Assembly (NCBI GenBank): GCA_937893735.1
Contig: CALBGD010000293.1
Coordinates: 1-5,403 of the forward strand
Length of the DNA: 5,403 bases
Direction of reading: 5' to 3'
Source: an uncultured Clostridia bacterium
Lineage (GTDB): Bacteria; Bacillota; Clostridia; Oscillospirales; Ruminococcaceae
The number at the start of each line of letters is the position of its first letter. Position 1 is the first letter of the stretch. Below the pieces are notes generated by a model that had not been told where the DNA came from, did not search any database, and was given only the letters and a program-made list of their open reading frames with translations. The translations under genes and the position numbers were made by a program. Below, piece by piece: positions 1 to 5,403 of the stretch.

Positions 1-441
1 CGCAGAGCTGTTGTGGCGCTTGTGAACGCTGTTCAGAACGCGCTGCTGTATTCGCCGAAGGACACCGAGCCGATACTTGCGGTCTACCGCAGGGAACAGC
101 GCGGCAGGAGTTTCGTGGAGTTCCGGATAACGAATGACAGCAGTATGTTCGCAAGCCGGGATTTTTCCGGAGGAAAGGAACTGAATTTCAGCTATCAGCG
201 CGTTGGATTCGGTATCCCGATAATCAAGCGTTTTGCTTCCGTCAGCGGCGGCAGCTTCTCAATGACTGAGGAGCACGGCAGGGTAACGGTAACGATAACG
301 CTTCCGGCGGCAAACAGCGATTACGGCACAGTAACGCTGAAATCTCCGTTCGTTGCCTCCTACGATACAGGCAGACCGGATTTCGTGGCGGCAATGATGA
401 GCGACGTGGTGCATTTCTTCGGGGAAATACAGGATTCCTAA
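1..441 (+). CDS. C-terminal part of a histidine-kinase-like ATPase (HATPase_c), 5' end missing
   Basis: The open frame runs in from base 1 and ends at TAA 439-441, leaving 146 residues of the C-terminus. The first residues (RAVVALVNAVQNALLYSP) match the N box of the GHKL/HATPase_c fold, with the two Asn that position Mg-ATP. Further on, VGFGIPIIKRFASVSGG resembles the G2 box and following helix of sensor kinases, and GRVTVTITLP is the typical last strand. The usual G1 motif DxGxG is not visible: the equivalent stretch reads FRITNDSSMF, closer to the Asn-type motif of AgrC-like kinases. About 45 residues follow the ATPase fold, with no motif I recognise. A GTG at 13 is only an internal Val codon, because the N box begins upstream of it. 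The protein is probably a sensor kinase or anti-sigma-type ATPase; the sensor and phospho-acceptor parts lie outside the window. It is not obviously co-transcribed with the following pair. Confidence 0.8.
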   Translation, partial: RRAVVALVNAVQNALLYSPKDTEPILAVYRREQRGRSFVEFRITNDSSMFASRDFSGGKELNFSYQRVGFGIPIIKRFASVSGGSFSMTEEHGRVTVTITLPAANSDYGTVTLKSPFVASYDTGRPDFVAAMMSDVVHFFGEIQDS

Positions 442-495
442 AAACTGCACAGGTAAAATTCAGCGGCTTTTCACACCGCCGTCATAATTGTGAAG

Positions 496-501
496 TATAA
501 T
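496..501 (+). promoter_or_regulatory. Candidate -10 box upstream of the response regulator gene
   Basis: A perfect TATAAT lies in the gap between the partial kinase and the response regulator. The best -35 candidate is TTCACA at 470-475, but the 20-nt spacer is longer than the usual 16-18. No TGn extension directly precedes the box. If used, transcription would start near 508 and give a leader of roughly 95 nt. This is a sequence-only guess; an activator-dependent promoter would fit a weak -35. Confidence 0.35.
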
Positions 502-520
502 GATTACATCATACAAAGCA

Positions 521-538
521 GGCGTTCGCGAGAGCGCC
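521..538 (+). other. Leader hairpin with GNRA tetraloop
   Basis: GGCGTTC (521-527) pairs with GAGCGCC (532-538) over 7 bp, including one G-U pair, around the loop GCGA, a GNRA tetraloop. It lies between the candidate -10 box and the response regulator start. AGCTTTTAGC follows, with only four T residues in a row, so it is a poor intrinsic terminator. It may stabilise the mRNA leader, act as a weak attenuator, or mark the end of the upstream transcript. Confidence 0.4.
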
Positions 539-589
539 AGCTTTTAGCAGAAAAATCTATTGTGAAAAGAAACCATTTGAGATGTTTTC

Positions 590-595
590 AAGGAG
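590..595 (+). promoter_or_regulatory. Ribosome binding site that fixes the response regulator start
   Basis: AAGGAG lies 8 nt before ATG 604. This is an almost ideal Shine-Dalgarno site. It selects ATG 604 over an in-frame GTG at 490, which would add 38 residues with no receiver-domain homology. Confidence 0.85.
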
Positions 596-603
596 ATGAA
601 TGT

Positions 604-1287
604 ATGTACAGAATACTGGTAGTTGACGATGAGGAGAACATTCGCGAGGTTATCAAGGAGTACGCGGAGTTCGAGGGGCATCAGGTATCTGAGGCTTGCG
701 ACGGAATGCAGGCTATCGAGATGGTCAAGAACAACGACTATGACATAATCATCATGGACGTAATGATGCCGAGGCTCGACGGATATTCTGCCTGCAAGGA
801 GATACGCAAGATAAAGCAGATACCGGTGCTCATGCTTTCAGCCCGCGGGGAGGAGTACGACAAGCTGTTCGGCTTTGAGCTCGGAATCGACGATTATGTT
901 GTAAAGCCTTTCTCTCCCAAGGAGGTCATGGCGCGTGTAAATGCCATTGTGAAGCGCAATTCCGCAGCGAAGGCTCCCGCTTCACCCGCACCTGAAACGG
1001 TGAAATTCGGCGGACTGGAGATAAACTTTACCTCCAGAGATGTCTATATCGACGGCGTAAAGGCGAACCTCACCCCCAAGGAGTACGACCTGCTGTTTTA
1101 CCTTGTACGCAACAAGAATATTGCACTCACCCGCAACAAGCTTCTTGAAGAGGTATGGGGCTATGACTTCTTCGGCGATGACCGCACAATAGACACACAC
1201 ATAAAAATGCTCAGAAACAACCTCGGTCCGTACCGCAACTATATCGTAACGCTCAGAGGAATGGGATATAAATTCGAGGCAGATTGA
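604..1287 (+). CDS. OmpR/PhoB-family response regulator
   Basis: This is a 227-residue cytoplasmic transcription factor, the normal length for the family. The N-terminal receiver domain (about 1-118) shows the acidic pair D8/D9, phospho-acceptor D52 in IIMDVMMPRLDG, the switch residue S79 and K101 in VKPFSP. An Ala/Pro-rich linker (about 119-133) leads to a C-terminal winged-helix DNA-binding domain (about 134-227). There, LTPKEYDLLFYLVRNKN, the recognition-helix region DDRTIDTHIKMLRNNL and the wing RGMGYKFE are typical of Trans_reg_C. The start is ATG 604 behind AAGGAG. The stop TGA (1285-1287) overlaps the ATG of the downstream kinase, so the two form an operon and are very probably cognate partners: the kinase should phosphorylate D52 and promote dimerisation and DNA binding. 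The regulon is unknown. A specific name such as resD or walR cannot be justified from the sequence alone. Confidence 0.95.
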   Translation: MYRILVVDDEENIREVIKEYAEFEGHQVSEACDGMQAIEMVKNNDYDIIIMDVMMPRLDGYSACKEIRKIKQIPVLMLSARGEEYDKLFGFELGIDDYVVKPFSPKEVMARVNAIVKRNSAAKAPASPAPETVKFGGLEINFTSRDVYIDGVKANLTPKEYDLLFYLVRNKNIALTRNKLLEEVWGYDFFGDDRTIDTHIKMLRNNLGPYRNYIVTLRGMGYKFEAD

Positions 1288-2777
1288 TGAAGATACTCAG
1301 GAGTATCAAATTTAACGTATGGGTGCGTTTTGAAGCAATAGTTCTTGCAATGCTCGTTTTCACATACGTCTTTCTGATAGTGCTTTTCCCTATATTTTAC
1401 GAGTGGATGAAAACCTATGAGATAGCGGAAGCAGTGGCGTACATCAAGGCAAGCTGGACGGTCGGAGATTCCGATAAATTCGGAACAGTAGTCACTTCAA
1501 TGGCACGCAAGAATAAAATGTACATTGAGATATCCACGCCGTACAACGTTGGATATGTTGATTACCTCGGCGGAAGCCAGTCGCTGTCTCAGCTCTCGAA
1601 AACCAAGTATCAGCAGGCGGCTCTTGATTCCGATACGGGCGTGTACTACGAGCAGTTCCGTGATGAGCGCGAGGACAACAGCGTACTCATGATGTGCACC
1701 TACATCGGAAGCAAGGACGACCCGGAAGCGTACATCTTTATCTGCAACTACATTCAGCCTATCGGAACCACCGTGGCGATATTCCGCAGACAGTTCCTGT
1801 TCGTTGCACTGCTGATAATGATGCTGACTATCTTCGTATCCCTGTTCTTTGCGAACAAGATAACGAACCCGATAATCAACATCAACAAGCACGCGAAGGA
1901 GCTCCCTCAGGGAAAATTTGACGCAAAGATAGACGAGCACGACTTCAACGAGATACAGCAGCTCGCCGCGACACTTGAGGACGCTTCAAAGGAAATAGCG
2001 AAATCCGACGACCTCCGCCGCGAGCTGATGGCGAATATCTCCCACGACCTGCGCACTCCGCTGACGATGATAAAGGCATACGCCGAGATGATACGCGACC
2101 TCTCCGGCGACAATCCGGAGAAGCGCGAGCGTCACCTGAAAGTCATAATTGACGAAACGGACAGACTTTCATCGCTGGTAAACGATATCCTTGACCTGTC
2201 GAAGCTTCAGGCGGGCGTAACGGAAATGAATATGTCGGTCTTTGATTTGTCGGACAGGCTTTCCGGCGTAATATCGCGTTTTGATATACTCAAGGAGAAC
2301 GATGGCATTATCATCAAGCTCGAAGCAGAGGACGGCATAATGATAAACGCCGACATCACAAAGCTGGAGCAGGTGGTATACAATCTGATAAACAACGCGG
2401 TCACATATACCGGAGACGACAACACGGTCATTGTGCGTTTGTACCGCAAGGAGCCGGGTCTTATGCGTTTTGAGGTCACAGACCACGGCGACGGCATAGC
2501 ACCGGAGTACCTGCCTTACATCTGGGACAGATATTACAAGGTCAGCGAGCGCAACAAGACTCACAAGCGTGCCAAGATGGGCAGCGGAATAGGTCTGTCG
2601 ATAGTAAAGAATGTACTGGAGCAGCACGGCTTCAAGTATGGCGCCGACAGCGAGGTAGGAAAGGGAAGCACATTCTGGTTCGAAGCCCCGGAATACCATG
2701 AACAGCCGGCTCCAGAGCCGCAGAAGCAGTCAATCAGGCTGATGAAGCGCTCCTCGGATTCTGACGAAAAGAAATAA
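1287..2777 (+). CDS. Two-component sensor histidine kinase, membrane-bound
   Basis: Starting at ATG 1287 the protein has 496 residues. GAGG at 1276-1279 is the likely ribosome binding site, 7 nt upstream. A TTG one codon earlier is possible but less likely. Order of parts: a first membrane helix (about 15-38), an extracytoplasmic sensor region (about 39-168), a second helix (about 170-189), a HAMP linker beginning NKITNPI (about 190-240), HisKA with the phospho-acceptor H253 in NISHDLRTPL, and HATPase_c (about 350-468). The last domain has N box NLINNAVTY, G1 box DHGDGI, F-box-like YIWDRYY and G2 box GSGIGLSIV, so all catalytic motifs are intact. A charged, Pro-rich tail of about 27 residues follows. 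There is no PAS domain. The sensor region carries two Cys (C137, C153) and no domain I recognise, so the signal is unknown. The 1-nt overlap with the response regulator implies translational coupling and a cognate pair. Confidence 0.95.
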   Translation: MKILRSIKFNVWVRFEAIVLAMLVFTYVFLIVLFPIFYEWMKTYEIAEAVAYIKASWTVGDSDKFGTVVTSMARKNKMYIEISTPYNVGYVDYLGGSQSLSQLSKTKYQQAALDSDTGVYYEQFRDEREDNSVLMMCTYIGSKDDPEAYIFICNYIQPIGTTVAIFRRQFLFVALLIMMLTIFVSLFFANKITNPIININKHAKELPQGKFDAKIDEHDFNEIQQLAATLEDASKEIAKSDDLRRELMANISHDLRTPLTMIKAYAEMIRDLSGDNPEKRERHLKVIIDETDRLSSLVNDILDLSKLQAGVTEMNMSVFDLSDRLSGVISRFDILKENDGIIIKLEAEDGIMINADITKLEQVVYNLINNAVTYTGDDNTVIVRLYRKEPGLMRFEVTDHGDGIAPEYLPYIWDRYYKVSERNKTHKRAKMGSGIGLSIVKNVLEQHGFKYGADSEVGKGSTFWFEAPEYHEQPAPEPQKQSIRLMKRSSDSDEKK

Positions 2778-2781
2778 AATG

Positions 2782-2808
2782 ACCCCGCAGGAATCGATCC
2801 TGCGGGGT
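2782..2808. terminator. Bidirectional intrinsic terminator between convergent genes
   Basis: A perfect 11-bp GC-rich stem (2782-2792 with 2798-2808) closes a 5-nt loop ATCGA. It sits 4 bp after the kinase stop and 8 bp after the alanine racemase stop, which reads on the other strand. On the - strand it is followed by a U-rich run (CATTTTATTTC). On the + strand only TTT follows, so termination of racemase transcripts should be the more efficient direction. It probably serves both genes. Confidence 0.85.
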
Positions 2809-2816
2809 TTCGTGTA

Positions 2817-3950
2817 TCAGATATATCTGAGAATGTCCTTTTCCCTGCCGTTTTCGAGGTAAACTCTCGGAACTCTCGGACCAAGGCAGCAGAGAAGTTC
2901 ATAGCTTATCGTGCCGATGATATCAGCGGCGCGGTCTACTGAACACCCACCGTCCGTTTCGTTGGAAAATACCGTCACTGTATCTCCGATTTGAGCTTCC
3001 GGGATATCGGAAATGTCAATCAGAGTCTGATCCATGCATATTCTGCCAAGCACGGGAGCTTCCTTTCCGCGTACAAGCACATTCCACTGACCGGAGAGCT
3101 TCCGGTTGAATCCGTCCGCATAACCGCAGGGGATAAGCGCGATTCTGGTGGGCTTTTCAGCGGTGAAAGTCCTGCCGTAGCTTACCGTGTCGCCGGGCTG
3201 AATGGTCTTTATCTGGCTGATTACGGTTTTCATGCTGAATATGGATCTTATTCTGTCCGGGAGCGCATATTCAGTGTTCGGGCGGTGTCCGTACATAACT
3301 ATACCGGCTCTTACGAAGTCGCTGTCAAAATCATGGAAAAGGATTCCGCCGCTGTTCTGGCAGTGCATGGGGAGATTCCTGCTTCGGCAGATATCCGCCA
3401 GCCGCTTGTACTGCTTCTTCGTAAATTCCACGTCCTGCGGCTCCAGAGAATCCGCAACGGCAAAGTGAGTGTACCCTGCGCGGCAGTCAAGCCCGGGGAG
3501 CGCAAGTATCTCATCGGCTTCCGCCGCGGTTGTGATGCCAACGCGGGACATTCCGGTGTCAAACTTGATGTGAACCGGAACTTTTACGCCGGCTTTTACA
3601 GCGGCTTCGGAGAGCTCCCTTGCGTAGCCGACGCTGCCGACTGTGAAAATACAGCCCTTTCCGAGCTCCTCCATTACCATGGGAACGTCACAGTAGCCGA
3701 ATATCAGAATGTCGCCCCTGACCTTAGCGTTGATTAGGTTCTGAGCCTCCCAGATATTTGAAACGGCGAAGTGCTCAACGCCGCATTCATTGAGTGCGAG
3801 AGCGCACTCCGCGTCACCGTGTCCGTAGGCATTCGCCTTGACTATCGCGATTATCTGCTTTTTGCCTATGTATTTTCTGATGATCTCTATGTTGTTTTTC
3901 AGGGCGTCGAGGTCTATTTCTGCCCATGTTCTGTGGTAAAAACTATTCAT
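2817..3950 (-). CDS. alr: Alanine racemase, PLP-dependent
   Basis: This cytoplasmic enzyme interconverts L- and D-alanine, supplying D-Ala for peptidoglycan. Its 377 residues fit the family length. The N-terminal TIM barrel holds the PLP-binding Lys K38 in AIVKANAYGHG. HIKFDTGMSRVG carries R136 and K129, the position carbamylated in the Geobacillus stearothermophilus enzyme. The C-terminal beta domain has the second catalytic base Y258 in VSYGRTF, followed by IPCGYADGF and GRICMDQ, which line the active-site entrance of the partner subunit. The tail YELLCCLGPRVPRVY is standard. All key residues are present, so it should be active, as a homodimer by family knowledge. The start ATG (complement of 3948-3950) has AAGGAG 5 nt upstream (complement of 3956-3961). 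It converges on the kinase gene and diverges from the LCP-like gene. Some genomes carry two alanine racemases; whether this is the biosynthetic one cannot be told here. Confidence 0.96.
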   Translation of the reverse strand: MNSFYHRTWAEIDLDALKNNIEIIRKYIGKKQIIAIVKANAYGHGDAECALALNECGVEHFAVSNIWEAQNLINAKVRGDILIFGYCDVPMVMEELGKGCIFTVGSVGYARELSEAAVKAGVKVPVHIKFDTGMSRVGITTAAEADEILALPGLDCRAGYTHFAVADSLEPQDVEFTKKQYKRLADICRSRNLPMHCQNSGGILFHDFDSDFVRAGIVMYGHRPNTEYALPDRIRSIFSMKTVISQIKTIQPGDTVSYGRTFTAEKPTRIALIPCGYADGFNRKLSGQWNVLVRGKEAPVLGRICMDQTLIDISDIPEAQIGDTVTVFSNETDGGCSVDRAADIIGTISYELLCCLGPRVPRVYLENGREKDILRYI

Positions 3951-3982
3951 GGCTTCTCCTTAAATATATTCTGGTAATGGCG

Positions 3983-3996
3983 CCGGATAAATCCGG
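3983..3996. repeat. Inverted repeat CCGGAT-AA-ATCCGG upstream of alr
   Basis: Two perfect 6-bp arms are separated by AA, 33 bp before the alr start codon. The repeat could be an operator overlapping a weak alr -10 region, or a 5-bp stem with a 4-nt loop in the alr leader. The symmetry is seen directly; the function is inferred. Confidence 0.4.
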
Positions 3997-4015
3997 TATA
4001 ATCTTTATGCGTCAA
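3986..4015 (-). promoter_or_regulatory. Weak candidate alr promoter
   Basis: On the - strand TTGACG (complement of 4010-4015) matches the -35 consensus at five of six bases. With an 18-nt spacer it faces TTTATC (complement of 3986-3991), a poor -10. The inverted repeat at 3983-3996 covers this -10. No better - strand promoter was found in the gap, so this is offered with low confidence. Confidence 0.25.
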
Positions 4016-4019
4016 TACC

Positions 4020-4048
4020 TTGAAATTTCAGAAAAAATGTGATATAAT
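4020..4048 (+). promoter_or_regulatory. Strong sigma-A promoter with extended -10 for the LCP-like gene
   Basis: TTGAAA (4020-4025) and TATAAT (4043-4048) are separated by exactly 17 bp. TGA directly before the -10 makes it an extended -10. Transcription should start near 4055, leaving a leader of about 130 nt before the start codon at 4185. It is the best promoter in the window and points at the LCP-like gene and the LUD gene behind it. Confidence 0.8.
4021..4030. promoter_or_regulatory. Palindrome TGAAATTTCA on the -35 box
   Basis: This perfect 10-bp palindrome shares five bases with the TTGAAA -35 hexamer of the rightward promoter. A protein bound here would compete with RNA polymerase, so it is a candidate repressor site. 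Short AT-rich palindromes also occur by chance. Confidence 0.35.
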
Positions 4049-4059
4049 ACTTTATGTCC

Positions 4060-4075
4060 CTGCACATATATGCAG
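4060..4075. promoter_or_regulatory. Near-perfect 16-bp palindrome just after the transcription start
   Basis: CTGCACATATATGCAG matches its own reverse complement in seven of eight base pairs, with perfect 5-bp outer arms CTGCA/TGCAG. It begins 12 bp after the -10 box, a classic operator position. It could also form a small hairpin at the mRNA 5' end. The regulator is unknown. Confidence 0.4.
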
Positions 4076-4184
4076 AACGTATATCGGGTCAGCATTTTTG
4101 AACCCACTAATCTATTATATTACTAAATCCTGAAAAATTCAATACCTTTTCAGAATATAAGATATTTTTTCGAAAGGCAACATT

Positions 4185-5072
4185 ATGGCAGTACGCAGAA
4201 AAAGCAACTGGTATATATATTTCATCGCATTTGGGATAACTCTTGCAATGATAATCATGGCAATAGTTTCTTTCCGGGATTTCCTTTTCCCGAAGAGCGC
4301 CCAGACGGGTCTTACAACGGACGGTCAGCTCACCAGCGACTTCGTGCCGGATTCCAGTATGAACATGGCGGTAATGACCATGATATCCGACGGCGAGAAC
4401 GATATGCCGGAGCTTTTCATCATAGCGGCGTTTGACGCGGTGGAGAACCGCCTGACATTTATTCCCGTGAGCGATGGCATAGCCATCGGAGCCACGGGGC
4501 GCACGCTTCCGAATATTTACGCGGCGCAGGGCGGCAAGGGAGTCGCTGAGGCGGTCGGAGAGCAGTGCGGCATAAAGATGGACGGTTACATCAGATTCAC
4601 GCGTTCCAGCTTTATTTCGCTTGTAACGACTTTCGGAAACGTTGAGTACGAGGTCCCCAAGACCCTGATGATAACAGACGGAAACGAGGTCACGGCGATA
4701 AATTCCGGAGACCAGATCTTCACGGCGGATACGCTGTACAGCTACATCATGTTCGCGGACTTCGGCGAGAGCGAGGATTACCGCTGGAACATGATCGGCT
4801 CCATACTCATCGAGCTTGTGAACCAGAACCTCACCTACATCGACAGCTCGCTGCTCGATGTTTACGCCGGAGAGATAATCGACGGTGCAGAAACGGATAT
4901 CACACAGGACGATTTCCTGAGCAGAAAGGCTGCAATGCTGAATACTGTACAGTATGGGATCAATCCTGCGGAATATTATGTTCCCTACGGCGAATACGGC
5001 GATGACGGAAGCTTTACGATATCTGAAAATTCCGTCGTGACTATCCGCCAGAAATCCGGACAGGAGGACTGA
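4185..5072 (+). CDS. Membrane-anchored LytR-CpsA-Psr (LCP)-like protein, degenerate motifs
   Basis: The protein has 295 residues: a short basic N-terminus (MAVRRK), one membrane helix (about 10-29) and an outside domain, the topology of LCP proteins. These transfer undecaprenyl-linked glycopolymers to peptidoglycan. Resemblance rests on the order of elements: a strand ending RLTFIPVSD where LCP proteins have SIPRD; then NIYAAQGGKGVAEAV, like the conserved Asn/Gly-Gly helix; GYIRFTRSSFISLVTTFGNVEYEVP, which closely follows the family core ending in GGV-type residues; and SYIMFADFGESEDYRWNMIG at the place of the arginine-rich YxRxR..D..R..RQ motif. Most signature arginines are replaced (V95, M189 and A191 by eye alignment), though R200 remains. 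It may therefore be a pseudo-enzyme or a regulatory relative. The start ATG follows AAAGG by 7 nt. A strong promoter lies upstream, and the next gene begins 1 nt after its stop. Family assignment is moderate; activity is doubtful. Confidence 0.7.
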   Translation: MAVRRKSNWYIYFIAFGITLAMIIMAIVSFRDFLFPKSAQTGLTTDGQLTSDFVPDSSMNMAVMTMISDGENDMPELFIIAAFDAVENRLTFIPVSDGIAIGATGRTLPNIYAAQGGKGVAEAVGEQCGIKMDGYIRFTRSSFISLVTTFGNVEYEVPKTLMITDGNEVTAINSGDQIFTADTLYSYIMFADFGESEDYRWNMIGSILIELVNQNLTYIDSSLLDVYAGEIIDGAETDITQDDFLSRKAAMLNTVQYGINPAEYYVPYGEYGDDGSFTISENSVVTIRQKSGQED

Positions 5073-5073
5073 C

Positions 5074-5403
5074 ATGGAGGACAGGATCAGCCGCACCATG
5101 GCGGCGCTTGAAAAGAACAACATGAAAGCATATTTCGTGGAGACCCGCGAGGATCTCTATGAAATCGTGCGGGGGCTTGTAAAGAATGACAAGCTTATAA
5201 CTGCGGGCGGCTCGGTAACTCTGGAGGAAAGCGGCGTTAAGCAGCTCCTTATGACGGAGTTTCCGGGAATATACCTTGACCGCTCCGAGGGGAAGACCCC
5301 GGAGGAGGTAGAGGATATCCTGCACAAGGCGTTCGTTTCCGATACGTTCTTTGCCAGCAGCAATGCAGTCACAGAGGACGGCGAGCTCTACAACGTGGAC
5401 GGC
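5074..5403 (+). CDS. LUD-domain protein (LutC/YkgG-like lactate utilization family), 3' end cut
   Basis: The frame opens at ATG 5074 and stays open for 110 codons to the right edge. AGGAGG (5062-5067) sits 6 nt upstream, inside the end of the LCP-like gene, and the stop and start are only 1 nt apart (TGAcATG), so the two are co-transcribed and probably translationally coupled. An N-terminal helical part (about 1-40, NNMKAYFVETREDLYEIV) precedes LITAGGSVTLEESGV, then IYLDR, then FFASSNAVTEDGELYNVDG. These are hallmark stretches of the LUD (DUF162) domain, seen in LutC/YkgG and in stand-alone proteins; the expected next residues would be GNR. LutABC proteins take part in lactate oxidation, but stand-alone LUD proteins of clostridia have no established reaction. 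No lutA or lutB is visible, so a lactate role here is only an inference. About half of a protein of roughly 200 residues is present. Confidence 0.85.
   Translation, partial: MEDRISRTMAALEKNNMKAYFVETREDLYEIVRGLVKNDKLITAGGSVTLEESGVKQLLMTEFPGIYLDRSEGKTPEEVEDILHKAFVSDTFFASSNAVTEDGELYNVDG

Noticed and set aside
487..566. Repeated octamer ATTGTGAA at 487-494 and 559-566
   Set aside because: It is only 8 bp, in AT-rich DNA, 72 bp apart and without the 10-11 bp phasing expected of OmpR-type half-sites. Similar strings occur in nearby coding DNA.
490..603. 38-residue N-terminal extension of the response regulator from GTG 490
   Set aside because: The receiver domain begins at ATG 604 (MYRILVVDDE) with an ideal AAGGAG. 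The extension overlaps the candidate promoter and hairpin and resembles no receiver sequence.
2991..3737. + strand open frame of 248 codons opposite alr
   Set aside because: The - strand frame encodes a complete alanine racemase with all catalytic residues. The + frame has no recognisable motif or convincing ribosome binding site.
3997..4002. Second + strand TATAAT in the divergent gap
   Set aside because: No -35-like hexamer lies at 16-18 bp upstream, and the far better promoter at 4020-4048 points the same way.
4086..4105. Small hairpin GGGTCAG...TTG-A-ACCC in the LCP-like gene leader as a possible riboswitch or terminator
   Set aside because: Its stem is 7 bp with a bulge and a G-U pair, with no U-run after it and no recognisable riboswitch or T-box motif in the roughly 130-nt leader.
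4472..4488. Perfect 7-bp inverted repeat CGATGGC-ATA-GCCATCG inside the LCP-like gene
   Set aside because: It lies fully within coding sequence, has no U-run and is probably chance. It is noted only because it coincides with the divergent FIPVSD region.
4107..5123. Long - strand open frame (338 codons) covering the whole LCP-like gene and the adjacent gap
   Set aside because: It opposes a gene with clear LCP-like features, promoter and ribosome binding site. Its translation shows no domain, is rich in His/Arg/Tyr/Val as expected of an antisense frame, and crosses the strong + strand promoter leader.

Overview
The window looks like chromosomal DNA of a low-to-mid GC Gram-positive anaerobe, most likely a Clostridia member near Ruminococcus/Oscillospiraceae. 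The reasons are strong AAGGAG-type ribosome binding sites, frequent ATA and AGA codons beside GC-rich codons, Bacillota-type sigma-A promoter elements, and the mix of an OmpR-type two-component pair, a clostridial-type alanine racemase, an LCP-like envelope protein and a LUD-domain protein. The genus is inferred from protein flavour only. No transposase, phage gene, CRISPR array, rRNA or tRNA was seen.

Left part (1-2777, + strand): the 3' end of a protein with a histidine-kinase-like ATPase domain runs in from the left edge and stops at 441. A 162-bp gap follows with a TATAAT box, a GNRA-capped hairpin and a strong ribosome binding site. Then come an OmpR/PhoB-family response regulator (604-1287) and a membrane sensor histidine kinase (1287-2777) joined by a 1-nt TGATG stop/start overlap. 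Together these form a complete two-component system. Its signal and target genes cannot be read from the sequence.

Middle (2778-3950): a strong 11-bp hairpin separates the kinase from a convergent alanine racemase gene on the - strand and probably terminates both. Alanine racemase makes D-alanine for peptidoglycan.

Right part (3951-5403): a 234-bp divergent intergenic region carries a near-consensus extended -10 promoter pointing right. One perfect 10-bp palindrome lies on its -35 box, and a 16-bp near-palindrome lies just after the expected transcription start. This promoter should drive a membrane-anchored protein resembling the LytR-CpsA-Psr (LCP) family, in which most of the family's signature arginines appear to be replaced. 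One base after its stop begins a LUD-domain (LutC/YkgG-like) protein, cut by the right edge.

Overall this is mostly ordinary housekeeping and regulatory sequence. The items most worth a second look are the degenerate LCP-like protein, its palindrome-rich promoter, its tight coupling to a LUD gene, and the degenerate ATP-binding motif of the left-edge kinase. I found no clear evidence of a wholly new multi-gene system.
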